Shown one piece after another: positions 1 through 8,823 of a stretch of DNA of 22,556 bases. This DNA is from Isoetes engelmannii. Its lineage: Eukaryota; Streptophyta; Lycopodiopsida; Isoetales; Isoetaceae. The notes below the pieces were generated by a model that was not told the origin of the DNA, made no database searches, and saw nothing but the letters and a program-made list of their open reading frames with translations. The stretch covers positions 1 to 22,556 of the forward strand of contig JAANSK020256829.1 in assembly GCA_011763485.2 (NCBI GenBank), written 5' to 3'. Both the position numbers and the translations under genes were made by a program. Positions within the stretch are counted from its first letter, which is position 1, and every line of letters begins with the position of its first letter.

Positions 1-491
1 TGACCTCAATTTGATGACCTCTGATTTCAGTTCAAGAACCACAGCTAGCACATTAGCTGTATCCCCATCATATTCGATGGAGTCTTTGCTCTTCTTCGGG
101 GGCATCTCCCCCTACGAAATTTTCCTCCCGCTCATCGTGAAGGCGCCCGTGAAGAACCCTAACGCTAGCCTCCATAACAAGTCCATTATGAGCATATACA
201 TTGACAAGTCCATACCGGACTCCATGTTCCAGCCACAAAATAAAAGTCCATCGGCCAAAGCGGTCCATCGCAGTAAAAGTGACTGACAGTGAATAGTTGC
301 CAAGCTATAACAACTCCTGCACTAGCTGAGTCAGCTGCTGCAACCACCACATTAAAGCGAGGGCCAACCATATCCGCAAGCTTTGTCACATCTCCCTTAT
401 GGCATTTGTGTTCTTGCAGACATACAAACTGCGCATCTAGCTTAGAAAGATAAAAAGATATCGGACTCCTCTTAAGGGGGAAAGAAGACAC
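1..491 (-). pseudogene. LINE (non-LTR retrotransposon) endonuclease fragment
   Basis: Read on the minus strand, this contains LDAQFVCLQEHKCHKGDV, the 'LQEH/LQE.K' catalytic block of plant LINE apurinic-type endonucleases. It continues with a segment rich in AGVVIAW, then YGLVNVYAHN (family: 'G.VNVYAPN') and GGD near position 100 (family: GGDFN). The blocks lie in different frames, so the copy is frameshifted. The fragment runs off the left edge of the window, so the reverse transcriptase, if present, lies outside. Confidence 0.7.
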
Positions 492-528
492 CCTCTAAAC
501 CTTCCGTGGGACTAACCGCATTGATTTT

Positions 529-975
529 CTAAAGAGTTAGATCGTGTAAGGATGCCTCTAAAGTGGCAATGAGAGTTTTCTCTACTTGATGCAGTGCCAC
601 AGCCTTTTCAACCATATCAGCCCATTGAAGTGGGAAAAGACGACCATGATGAGGACTGATGGGAGGAGAAGTAACCCTTGAATCATCTTGCGACGGATGT
701 TGAGATATTGTAGAGTTAAAGCCCTTCGCCAGCTTGCGGGGTTGGCGAAAAGCAGGCGGATGTTTAGGCGAAGGATGGACACCTTGACGATCAATATCCA
801 TGTACTGACTACGAGCCTCTTCTGCTTGCTCTTGTCTCCTTTGAATCTCCGCCAAATTCTGCGTACGCTGGTCAGGAACAGGTAACGAAGAAATTGTAGT
901 CGGCCAGCAGTGGAAGGATCCACAAGCGGTTGGGTGACATCCATAGGCGAGGAGAGCAACAACGACATGAGCCAT
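529..975 (-). pseudogene. possible LINE ORF1 C-terminal part
   Basis: A minus-strand open frame of 148 codons lies immediately upstream of the endonuclease, the position of ORF1 in plant LINEs. It is rich in Gln, Glu, Arg, Pro and Ser, with NLAEIQRRQEQAEEARSQY followed by a Pro-rich stretch. I see no zinc knuckle. The call rests on position and composition only. Confidence 0.35.
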
Positions 976-1240
976 GGTGGATGTAGTCTCTCACACACGG
1001 GTGAATGTGGCAGTAATAATCCTTTGCACAATCACTCTGAAAAACGAACAACTATGACTCGTGCAATGGTATCGGGTGACCTGCAAGGGGTAGAGGCTAC
1101 TGTAGGAAAAGGTGCAACAACAGAAGATGCAGCTATAGAGGCAGAGGTCAATACTGTCATCGCCACTTTTGCCCCTCTATATGGCAATGTCAAAAAATCT
1201 TCTTGCCTGGAAGAACCTCTGTTAGCCTAAAACCTGGCTC

Positions 1241-1830
1241 TGGCCAACATTCAGAAAGGAGTGGTAGTAAGGACCTCTAGATCTATTTAGAGGGAAGATC
1301 AACCCCAGAATAGATAAAATGATAAGATCAAACAAAATAAAAGAAGGAAATGCTTCTTAATCAAATGCAAATAGCAAACGTTTCTTACAATGCATTTGTT
1401 TTGTTTGAAAGGAAAAATACAATAGAAACGAAATTTCTGAGAGAAGTACAGAGCATAAACTTTGCTTGATTCAGGAAATAGGTTCTTCCAAAAAGATAGT
1501 TTGAATAAACCACAACAGCATTTTGCTTGATCCGAAACCAAAGGAGATGAACATCATAGAGCTTTTCTTTTTTGCAAATGGGACTTGTACAATCAGAATA
1601 TTTTTGATCTTGAAAATGGCAAATGCACATATGCTGTTACCCGCAGAAAACCTGTTTGCTACCTTCCTCTTCTTAAACAAATTTTTGGATCTCACCAAGA
1701 AGAGGTTAGTCCCATACCTCGGAATGATCAGTTTGTTTGGAGTTTTTCGCCAACGGTGGTTTAGGGTTTCGCATATGATCACAATACCCTTATAATTTTG
1801 GATATAATTTTGGAGTGCCTAAAAACGAAT
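1241..1830. other. AT-rich stretch, no gene recognised
   Basis: Short Lys/Phe-rich open frames occur on both strands, the longest being 103 codons on the minus strand (1471-1782). None shows a familiar domain, and composition alone explains them. It is probably eroded repeat DNA. Confidence 0.5.
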
Positions 1831-1833
1831 TTG

Positions 1834-1980
1834 TGTGACAACAAGTCCCCACATATATGCTGCTCCAACTCCTTCCTGCAACTTAGACTTTGTGTAACAA
1901 CAAGTCCCTACATATATGCTTCCTTCTTGAACATGTCGCCCTCATATGTGAAGATGATGTTGCCCCTGGGGGAGGCAACA
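1834..1980. repeat. 147-bp direct repeat, copy A
   Basis: It is nearly identical to 4134-4280 at a constant offset of 2300 bp (about three mismatches by eye). Inside it, the block CAAGTCCC.ACATATATGCT occurs twice, about 59 bp apart, so the unit itself arose by duplication. The other copy contains part of gypsy integrase, so this one is probably a gypsy-derived fragment. Confidence 0.9.
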
Positions 1981-2164
1981 TTTATGCCCAAAAGAGATGA
2001 GGGATGGTCCCCTCAGCCCTAAGAGATGATATGGAAGACTGCACGAATGTAGGAATGAATTATGGAAGAGGTGATAATGACACGCCAAGATGGATGTTTG
2101 AAACAAATGATCCTGCAAGTGACAACAAGAACAACGTTAGGTGGCTGCTGTAGTGATGCACAAG

Positions 2165-2769
2165 GATGAACAGCAGCCCATGAGGTATGATTGACATGAT
2201 AAAGCGATTTGCAAGGGCTAAATGGTAGAATAAGGCAACGATAAGCAAGTGAAAATAGAAGACTAGGATGCACCTGCACATGGAAAACCATAAAACATTA
2301 GAGAGCTTCTGAAATGACGCTCAGAGATGAATAGCAGCCCATGGATATGATTGACATGATTGACATGATAAATTGATTGGCAAGAGCTAAATGGTAGAAT
2401 AGGGCAACGCTAAAGCAAGTGAAAATGGAAGACTAGGATGCACCTGCACATGGAAAACCATAAAACATTGGAGAGCTGCTGAAATGACGCTCAGAGATGA
2501 ATAGCAGCCCATGGATATGATTGACATGATAAATCGATTGGCAAGGGCTAAATGGTAGAATAGGGCAATGCTAAAGCAAGTGAAAATGGAAGACTAGGAT
2601 GCACCTGCACATGGAAAACCATAAAACATTAGAGAGCTGCTGAAATGATGCTCAGAGATGAAGAGCAGCCCATTGGTATGATTGACATGATAAATTGAAT
2701 TGCAAGGGCTAAATGGTAGAATAGGGCAACGATAAGGTAAGTGAAAATGGAAGACTAGGATGCACCTGC
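2165..2769. repeat. tandem array, about 161-bp unit, four copies
   Basis: Units begin at 2165, 2326, 2496 and 2657 with GATGAA.AGCAGCCCAT. Each contains GATTGACATGATAAA, GGGCTAAATGGTAGAATA and AGACTAGGATGCACCTGCA. The second unit is 170 bp because GATTGACAT is doubled. The fourth unit is cut at about 2769, and a much-diverged remnant (CCTGCACATG, GAAATGACG) follows to about 2870. No protein signal is kept between units. Confidence 0.92.
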
Positions 2770-2889
2770 AGTGAAGACTCAGATAAAGATGGTAAGTGAG
2801 GGAAAATGTAGAGGGATCCTGCACATGAAAAGAGTAAGAGATGGTAAACAGAAGGATGAAATGACGGTGTGATTTACGAGCGCCCTTTG

Positions 2890-3110
2890 TAGAATCTTGC
2901 AATCAGCTGCCCAAAAGAGTTATGTAGAGACCAAAAGACCCAAAGACATAAGTACAAAGCCCAAAAGAAATATAGCTACAGAATGGAAAATGGTAAGTAT
3001 GCTATGCCTAAAAGGGATATGCCGACATAACTGAATGAAAAAATATGCATGCAATTCTAGAAAAGAGATGTATGCAATGCCCAAAAGAGATATGCATGCA
3101 ACTTAATCTA
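2890..3110. repeat. degenerate short repeats around CCCAAAAGAGATATG
   Basis: The motif CCCAAAAGAGATATG or close variants recur at about 2909, 2970, 3006 and 3080, often followed by CATGCAA. A similar ATGCCCAAAAGAGATGA occurs at about 1984. The purpose is unknown; it looks like eroded tandem repeat DNA. Confidence 0.6.
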
Positions 3111-3303
3111 GAAATCAAAACTATTTAAGCATAATATTTTTTGAGGTAGTAAGTATTGCAAGGATTCATGCATTCCTGACCTGTCAACACATCTCGTAAC
3201 CAATAAGAATTTTGCCCTGCAGACCCTAAAATCTCAAAAGGGCCTTTCCAAATGTTGTCAAATTTGGAAGCAGTGGCTTCTTTAGATCGATTCCACTTAA
3301 GCA

Positions 3304-4180
3304 CTAATTCCCCTGCTGTAAAACAGCCCTGAAGTCTGTTTTTAGCCTCGAAAGTGGCTTATCCTTGGCCTTTTTTACTTTAATGGCGAGTTCAGCATCC
3401 ATCCTGTATTCACCAAGCTGCAAAAGTACTTCCATTCTATCTTTTATTGCCTTATCCATTTCCAAACAAAGAGTGGAAGCCATTTTGAGAGAAGGTATTT
3501 TTAGTTCTAAAGGTATCGTAGATTCTAAACCATAAACAAGCCGAAATGGGGCGTGGCATGTAGCAACTTTGGTAGTAGTGCGATATGCCCACAATGCATA
3601 TGTAAGCTTTAAATGCCAATCTCGTTTAGAAAAATCGACTATCTTTTGTAAAATGGACTTGATTACCTTATTGGATGCTTCAGCTTGGCCATTTCCTTGT
3701 GGATAGTACGAAGAGCTCTACACATGTTTGATCTTTAACTTGCTAGTCAGCTTGCATATAACATCATTCACAAAAGCAGTACCCTTGTCGGTCAAAATTT
3801 TGTAAGGAATACCAAATCGGGAGCATACATGATCATACAAGAAATTTGCAGTAACTTGGGCATTAGCGTGTCTTGTGGGTATAGCTTCCACCCACTTTGT
3901 AAAGAAGTCTATAGCGACCAGGATATATTCGTGCTGAGCAGAAGATGTGGGGTGAAGAGGCCCGACAAAGTCCAGTCCCCAAATCTGAAAGGGGCCTGGG
4001 GAGACGATGGCTGTAAGCTCACCAGACTGTAATACTCTTTTGGCAAAAATCTGACAAGAATGGCATTTTTGTACGTAAGAATGACAATCCTTAAATATAG
4101 AAGGCCAAAAGTAACCATCTCATAGTATCTTTTTGTGACAACAGGTCCCCACATATATGCTGCTCCAACTCCTTCCTGCA
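3304..4180 (-). pseudogene. Ty3/gypsy integrase fragment
   Basis: Minus-strand reading from about 4090 leftwards gives the end of the HHCC zinc finger (DCHSYVQKCHSCQ). The catalytic core follows: GLDFVGP with the first Asp, LTDKGTAFVND with the second Asp, then QGNGQAEASNK with the Glu. Next comes ALWAYRTTTK and FRLVYGLESTIPLEL, the characteristic plant gypsy segment. The frame is continuous except for one in-frame TAG (3718-3720) between HV and SSYYPQ, and a frameshift near 4090 before the zinc finger. No LTRs could be paired with it. Confidence 0.9.
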
Positions 4181-4280
4181 ACTTAGACTTTGTGTAACAA
4201 CAAGTCCCTACATATATGCTTCCTTCTTGAACATGTCGCCCTCATATGTGAAGATGATGTTGCCCCTAGGGGAGGCGACA
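4134..4280. repeat. 147-bp direct repeat, copy B
   Basis: This is the partner of 1834-1980. Its left part, read on the minus strand, encodes EGVGAAYMWGPVVTKR, which resembles the gypsy segment just before the integrase zinc finger. To its right begins an unrelated sequence with CCAAC/GTTGG motifs. Confidence 0.9.
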
Positions 4281-4690
4281 ACCTCCAACGCTCATTGGAA
4301 GTTGAGTTTGCCCTGAAGAAGTTCCAACTGTTGCAGGATGGACAAGTTGTCCGGATGTACTTCCAACATGCGTTGGAAGATCACCTCACCCAAGACCCTA
4401 TCTGGGTGGTACCACATGACCTCCAACTTGCGTTAGAGGTGCTGATTGTCCAAAACTCCTACCAACTAGTGTCTGAGATATCACTTGCCCTGAAGGACCT
4501 TCCAACATGTGTCAGAAGTGTGGAGCCCCCAACTCCCCCTCCAATAGAACCTCCAATATGTGTTGGAAGCGCCGAACCTTGTGCAATTGACCCTCCGCCA
4601 TCCACAACACAAGAAGACGCGATCGTTGTGACATGCGAAGAAACCGCAATCGAGAGTACAACCGAGGAAGAGGGACTGAGACAATAAGCT
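4281..4690. repeat. series of CCAAC...GTTGG quasi-palindromes
   Basis: Six related motifs of the type (T/C)TCCAAC.TG.GTTGGAAG occur at about 4283, 4321, 4362, 4421, 4500 and 4551, spaced about 40-80 bp. The clearest is CTTCCAACATGCGTTGGAAG at 4361. On the plus strand the stretch is open (4190-4687) and the motif reads as L/F-Q-x-A-L-E. It could be the repeat region of a retroelement protein or a non-coding repeat; I do not recognise a protein family. Confidence 0.6.
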
Positions 4691-4983
4691 GAGAAGAAGA
4701 AACACCTAATACTCCAACCTCTACAGGCATGCCAGTAGAAGAGGACTGAACATGTGATAATGCTGCTAAGGGATTAAGGTGCACATAAGCATTTTTCCCT
4801 TTTCCATCTGTCCCTAATGCATAAGCACTCCCACCAGCTGCAGTTGCACCTTCATGGGCCAGCCGATGAGCATCCAAGACATCCATCCGTGGAGAAACCA
4901 CCATAGAGTCCTTATCCTCATTCTATTACAGCAAGTCTGGACTACTTGTGGTGCGTTTTGAAGGACTACGACTGGATCTCGTC
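4500..4983 (-). pseudogene. ORF1-like start of a possible LINE, interrupted
   Basis: On the minus strand an ATG at 4983 begins MTRSSRSPSKRTTSSPDLL, followed by two stops (TAA TAG at about 4921-4926). The frame then stays open as DSMVVSPRMDVLDAHRLAHEG and further, to about 4515. The leader upstream contains TTAGGGTTTGAT, a composition usual for plant 5' UTRs. The family is not recognised. The basic start and the neighbouring tandem repeats would fit ORF1 of a LINE. Confidence 0.35.
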
Positions 4984-5064
4984 ATCTTCACCAAAAGGGG
5001 CTAAAGTAATCAAACCCTAATCCACCTGCAACTTAACTGATTTCTTGGACAAAATCAACACCCC

Positions 5065-5525
5065 AGGATAGCCTTCACTTCAAACTTTCTAATGAGTCCC
5101 AACAATCTCAAAACTGACACATTGTGTGAGAGTTATGGCAAAAAAAGTATTGCAACCAAACCCTACTGTCACAAACATGGCCGGACCTGTCAGACCCTTT
5201 CTGTGCACCAAACCGACCAAATCAGCAAAGGCTTATGTCAATGGAAGAAGCACGCTACGAGCTTTCTAACAAGCCTAAGTTCGCTCAAAACCGACACTGT
5301 ATGCAAGAGTTATGGCCAAAGTGCTCCGACAGCAAACCCTGCCGTCACAAAAAAGGATCGGAATTGTCAGACCTTTCTCTACACCAAATCAACCAAATCA
5401 GCATCCAAACCTTTTATCACTGGAAGGAACACGCCATGAGCTTTCCAACAAGCCCAAGCACGGCTAAAACCGACATTGGAATCAAGAGCTATGATCAAAA
5501 GACCGAAGCAGAAACCCTAGGTGCC
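5065..5525. repeat. tandem repeat, about 178-bp unit, about 2.5 copies
   Basis: AAAAC(C/T)GACA occurs at 5110, 5287 and 5466. Each is followed by a GAG(T/C)TATG block and preceded by GCTTTC(T/C)AACAAGCC or a variant. The first two units also share CAAACCCT, CCGTCACAAA-like and CCAAATCAG(C/A) blocks. By eye the units are about 75% similar. On the minus strand they lie upstream of the ORF1-like start at 4983, a position suited to the 5' leader of an element. Confidence 0.8.
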
Positions 5526-5603
5526 GCCATGAGCGGCATCGTTTTTTTTTTCCAATCTGCCCAAAAGCCTTCCATTATGAATCATTTTGCAGTAGGTTAC
5601 TAG

Positions 5604-6600
5604 AAATCAAGTAATTTTAGGTAGCCATCTAGCAAGTGGTGAGAATTAGACCATCCAATAACAAACAAGATGAAGAAACCTCCATCTATAACATAGTTGC
5701 AAGGGCAACCTATAGTGCATTAGCACATTGTTTTCTTTTTTATACAGATAAACTATTGAGTAATAGTTACATGTCGATATAGCAAATAGACATTGTCTTG
5801 CACAAATTTGAAGAGGGGATCGCTACATAGACAACCTGCCACCATACATTGTATTGTGGACCTCTAGCCACTAAAGTTTGATGAAACACCACATATCTAA
5901 ATTCCATACATTATATTGTGGACCTCTAGCCACTAAAGTTGATGAAACACCACATATCTAAATTCAAATTGACCAAGCATCTACTGTCATTTATAACATT
6001 TACTTTATTCAATTCGGCAATTTGGAGCATTAGACAAGTGTACTTATCCGAGCGAAAAAGATAAGGTTTAAGAAAGTGACTTCTTATCCTTTACCGTGTA
6101 TCAAGCTAGAAAGTTCCCAATGATGATCTTCATCCCCACTATAAAAAGATTTAGAAAAGTTGGTGCAATCTAAATACATGGTAGGACTGAGTCTCATTAT
6201 CAAGAAGAAAAGAAGTGTTCGTGGACGTTAAACTTTTTCTATTTTATTCTTATATTTTGTTCTTGTACTCCAAAGTCCCAATGATGTATCCAGAAGAAAC
6301 TCTCTATGCATACATCGTATAACACAACCTTACGACTAGTATTTAGTATTGAGTGACAAGGAGAATGGGAGATGTATCTACCATATCCACTAGGGGAAGC
6401 TAAGGCTCCGTGACGTTAAAAATCTTTATCTTTTATCTTAAAGATGGGAAGGAAGTGTACCTTATAGTCTTACCATGTATGAAGCTAGAAAGATCCCAAT
6501 TGATCTTCAATGTATTGAATTTTAGAAACAATAAAATAAAAGGATCTAGGCAAGCAACATGATAAGCTTGTGGCCTCAAAATTATACAACAATGTCCTCA
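5604..6600. other. non-coding stretch upstream of F2KP
   Basis: No gene is recognised. It holds the 62-bp tandem duplication at 5842-5965. It also holds two loosely similar blocks sharing TATGAAGCTAGAAAGATCCCAA or close variants (about 6096-6122 and 6476-6500). A TATA-like CTATAAAAAG lies at 6139-6148, but it is too far from the gene to be assigned to it. Confidence 0.6.
5842..5965. repeat. 62-bp tandem duplication
   Basis: The segment starting CCATACATT at 5842 is repeated from 5904, including TGTGGACCTCTAGCCACTAA and GAAACACCACATATCTAAAT. The copies differ by one base change and one T deletion, so the duplication is recent. Confidence 0.95.
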
Positions 6601-6922
6601 TAAACAGAATCCTCCCCTAAAAAGGATGGATTTGACCTTTTACCTTTCAGGCAAGCCTTGCGAAATAATGTTCCATTGAACCCATGATTCTTGAGGCAAC
6701 CTTACTTCCGTTACACAAGCGAACTGCATTTCAAGCAGGGCAGCTTCCAGTATGGAAAACATGAGCTCTTCCGGAAGCCCTCTCATTTGTAAAGCCTTCG
6801 GGGACCAATATCGTGTCCCTTTCTTTTCTGTCCTGCTCCTATCAACCTCCTGATCACTGGAAAACCAGAAACATCAGCTGTGCTTTGGGTTTTATCAGAA
6901 GAGTGAGGTTGATCAGCAATAC
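6601..6922 (+). promoter_or_regulatory. F2KP: presumed proximal promoter and 5' leader of F2KP
   Basis: This stretch directly precedes the start codon. It has a pyrimidine-rich segment (CCCTTTCTTTTCTGTCC at about 6817) and a CCAAT motif at about 6806. The start-codon context is AATACATGGG. No clear TATA box is seen, and the transcription start cannot be placed from sequence. Confidence 0.4.
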
Positions 6923-8823
6923 ATGGGCGTTGCAATGTCGAGAGCCAGCAGTGAAGATGCTAGTAAGAAAGCGGGCACATTTATCGTTGTAACGCTGGAA
7001 ATTGATATGTCTCAAGCTCATGGGCAATTTCCTGCTGATGTTTCTCCCCTTGTCTACGGTTCAAAACCAATACTTGGATCTTGGGACCCGCTCAAAGCTG
7101 TAAGATTAATTTTGTAATTGTGCAAGCTATGCAATTTATTGGTGTTTATGCTTGATTCTGAACTGGAATTAGAAAGGAATACCGAAGGCACCAAGCTGCT
7201 TTCTTTTTGTTACTAATTACAAGTATATCTTTTTGATAATGTACAATTCAACTTGTAGACAAACATGATCAGCCACAGGCTATTTATCTTTCTTTTTAAT
7301 AAGCCAATCTAGTTGAGCTAAGAATTTTCTTTCACTTCATGTTGATAATGCTAGTTGGAGTGTCTTAAATGGGTTCAAGTAGGTTTTCTGTTTTGAGGAT
7401 GGGATCCTGGAGTACTTCATTATAATCATCCAATCCCTGTGATTACAAGTTTTCGATGCTATGACTTAATTCAAAAAGGTTGTAAGGTGAGATGCATTTT
7501 TGTTGAACAGACTGTCATGGAGCGAGGGGCAGAGAGTATGTGGCAAATTAGCTTCGTCCTACCTGCAAATGATGGTACTTACTTATCTATTATCTTCTCC
7601 AGCCAAGTGGAGTTTGTTTCTATGCGATGATAGTCAGGAACATTGCGTAACTTTAAAAGGTGGCCTTTGATTTTGTTCGATATTCAATCTGTTGTTCTTG
7701 ACAGGCAAATGGCGATTCTTGCACATCCATAGCACATACATATGTGGATTGAAAGGATCAAGCTGAACATTTTAAGTTCTATGCATAAAACTGTGTCTAT
7801 TGGAAGTTATTAGTATTCCATCGAGCGACTTCAGTTCAAACATTAGCTTGTAAAAACAATTAAATTACAATTAGACCTTTGACATATCAAACTAACGTTA
7901 ATTAGATCTGTAGTACTTAAGAAAACTCAAAACATTTAAAAATTTAAAAATTGAATTCCTATCTTTCTCTCTGGTCAAATACCTTCCATTCAAGCAGTGT
8001 TCAGTCTTCCTGGCAAATTGCAACTAGATTTCTAACTTGAAACATGATCTACCACGAGCATCCTTTATGGTTTTAAAGCTCAGAAGATATTGGTTAGATT
8101 GGATAAGCAAGCAAGCTTTGCCATGAATGTTATCTTCACATATTAAAAAGAGTGTCATTAATCAATGTAAACTGTTGACAGGGAAAATATAACTCTAATC
8201 ATATTATAGCATAGTTATGATGGGTGGCATTTTCAGATTTCTTTCCTTTTAACCTGAACTTCATGAAATGTCCATTTCGGGTTCACACGGACTTTATACA
8301 TTGTCCACCTCGATAACTATAGAAATTGAATTCTTTTAAGAATCCCTGAGGACTACTTGCCTATCAACCTTATATGCTAGTCAGGAAGACTTGTTGTCAG
8401 AAATCATTCCCATGATTGTCTAGTTTACTTGCAGTTCTTGTTTACGATGCCTAAACTTGAGCTTTTTTGCCATGATGCATCTACAAGGCCTAAACAGCAT
8501 TTATATTTACAGGAGTCTTGGAGTATAAATATCTTCTAAAGCCGAATAACTCTTTGGAGGATCTCGTTGTTGAGGAGGGTCCTGCGCACATTTTAGATGC
8601 AACAACTGCTGTTGAATCCCTAGTCAGGTTTAGACTTGTGGATCAAAATGCCAGTTTTTTGGAGTTTCTGTCAACATCATCCACAGCATTTGCCACTTCC
8701 TTTGATCTAGCAAATAGTTGGAGATGGTGCAAAAGAACTATCAAACCAGGTGGTTCAAGGAATGCAAATGCAGATGCAAATGTAAATGCTGCAGCAGCAC
8801 CTGTAGCTATTTCTGACTCGGAG
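6923..8823 (+). other. F2KP: F2KP exons 1-3: N-terminal CBM20 starch-binding module
   Basis: These exons encode residues 1-184. After a short N-terminus (MGVAMSRASS) comes a beta-rich module with the CBM20 hallmark YGSKPILGSWDP near residues 45-56. It continues with WQISFVLPAND in exon 2 and YKYLLKP at the start of exon 3. CBM20 modules bind alpha-glucans; fused to PFK-2/FBPase-2 they are characteristic of plants, and their role in this enzyme is not firmly established. The motif FDLANSWRW (around 145) closes the module and matches the conserved FDLATSWR of the plant family. Exon 3 ends in an Asn/Ala-rich linker (NANADANVNAAAA) encoded by an imperfect AATGCA-type hexamer run. Introns 1 and 2 (7100-7510 and 7575-8512) are AT-rich and I see nothing else in them. 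Confidence 0.88.

Noticed and set aside
910-1230. 106-codon plus-strand reading frame as a gene
   Set aside because: It overlaps the minus-strand ORF1-like frame, has no recognisable domain, and its composition follows the antisense strand.
1471-1782. 103-codon minus-strand frame as a small gene
   Set aside because: It is rich in Lys and Phe as expected from AT-rich DNA, with no domain, no clear promoter and no similarity I can name.
2165-2769. CRISPR array
   Set aside because: Units of about 161 bp are contiguous, with no short repeats alternating with unique spacers, and the context is a plant nuclear genome.
6139-6148. TATA box of F2KP
   Set aside because: CTATAAAAAG is a good TATA match but lies about 780 bp before the start codon, with no support for so long a leader or for an upstream intron.
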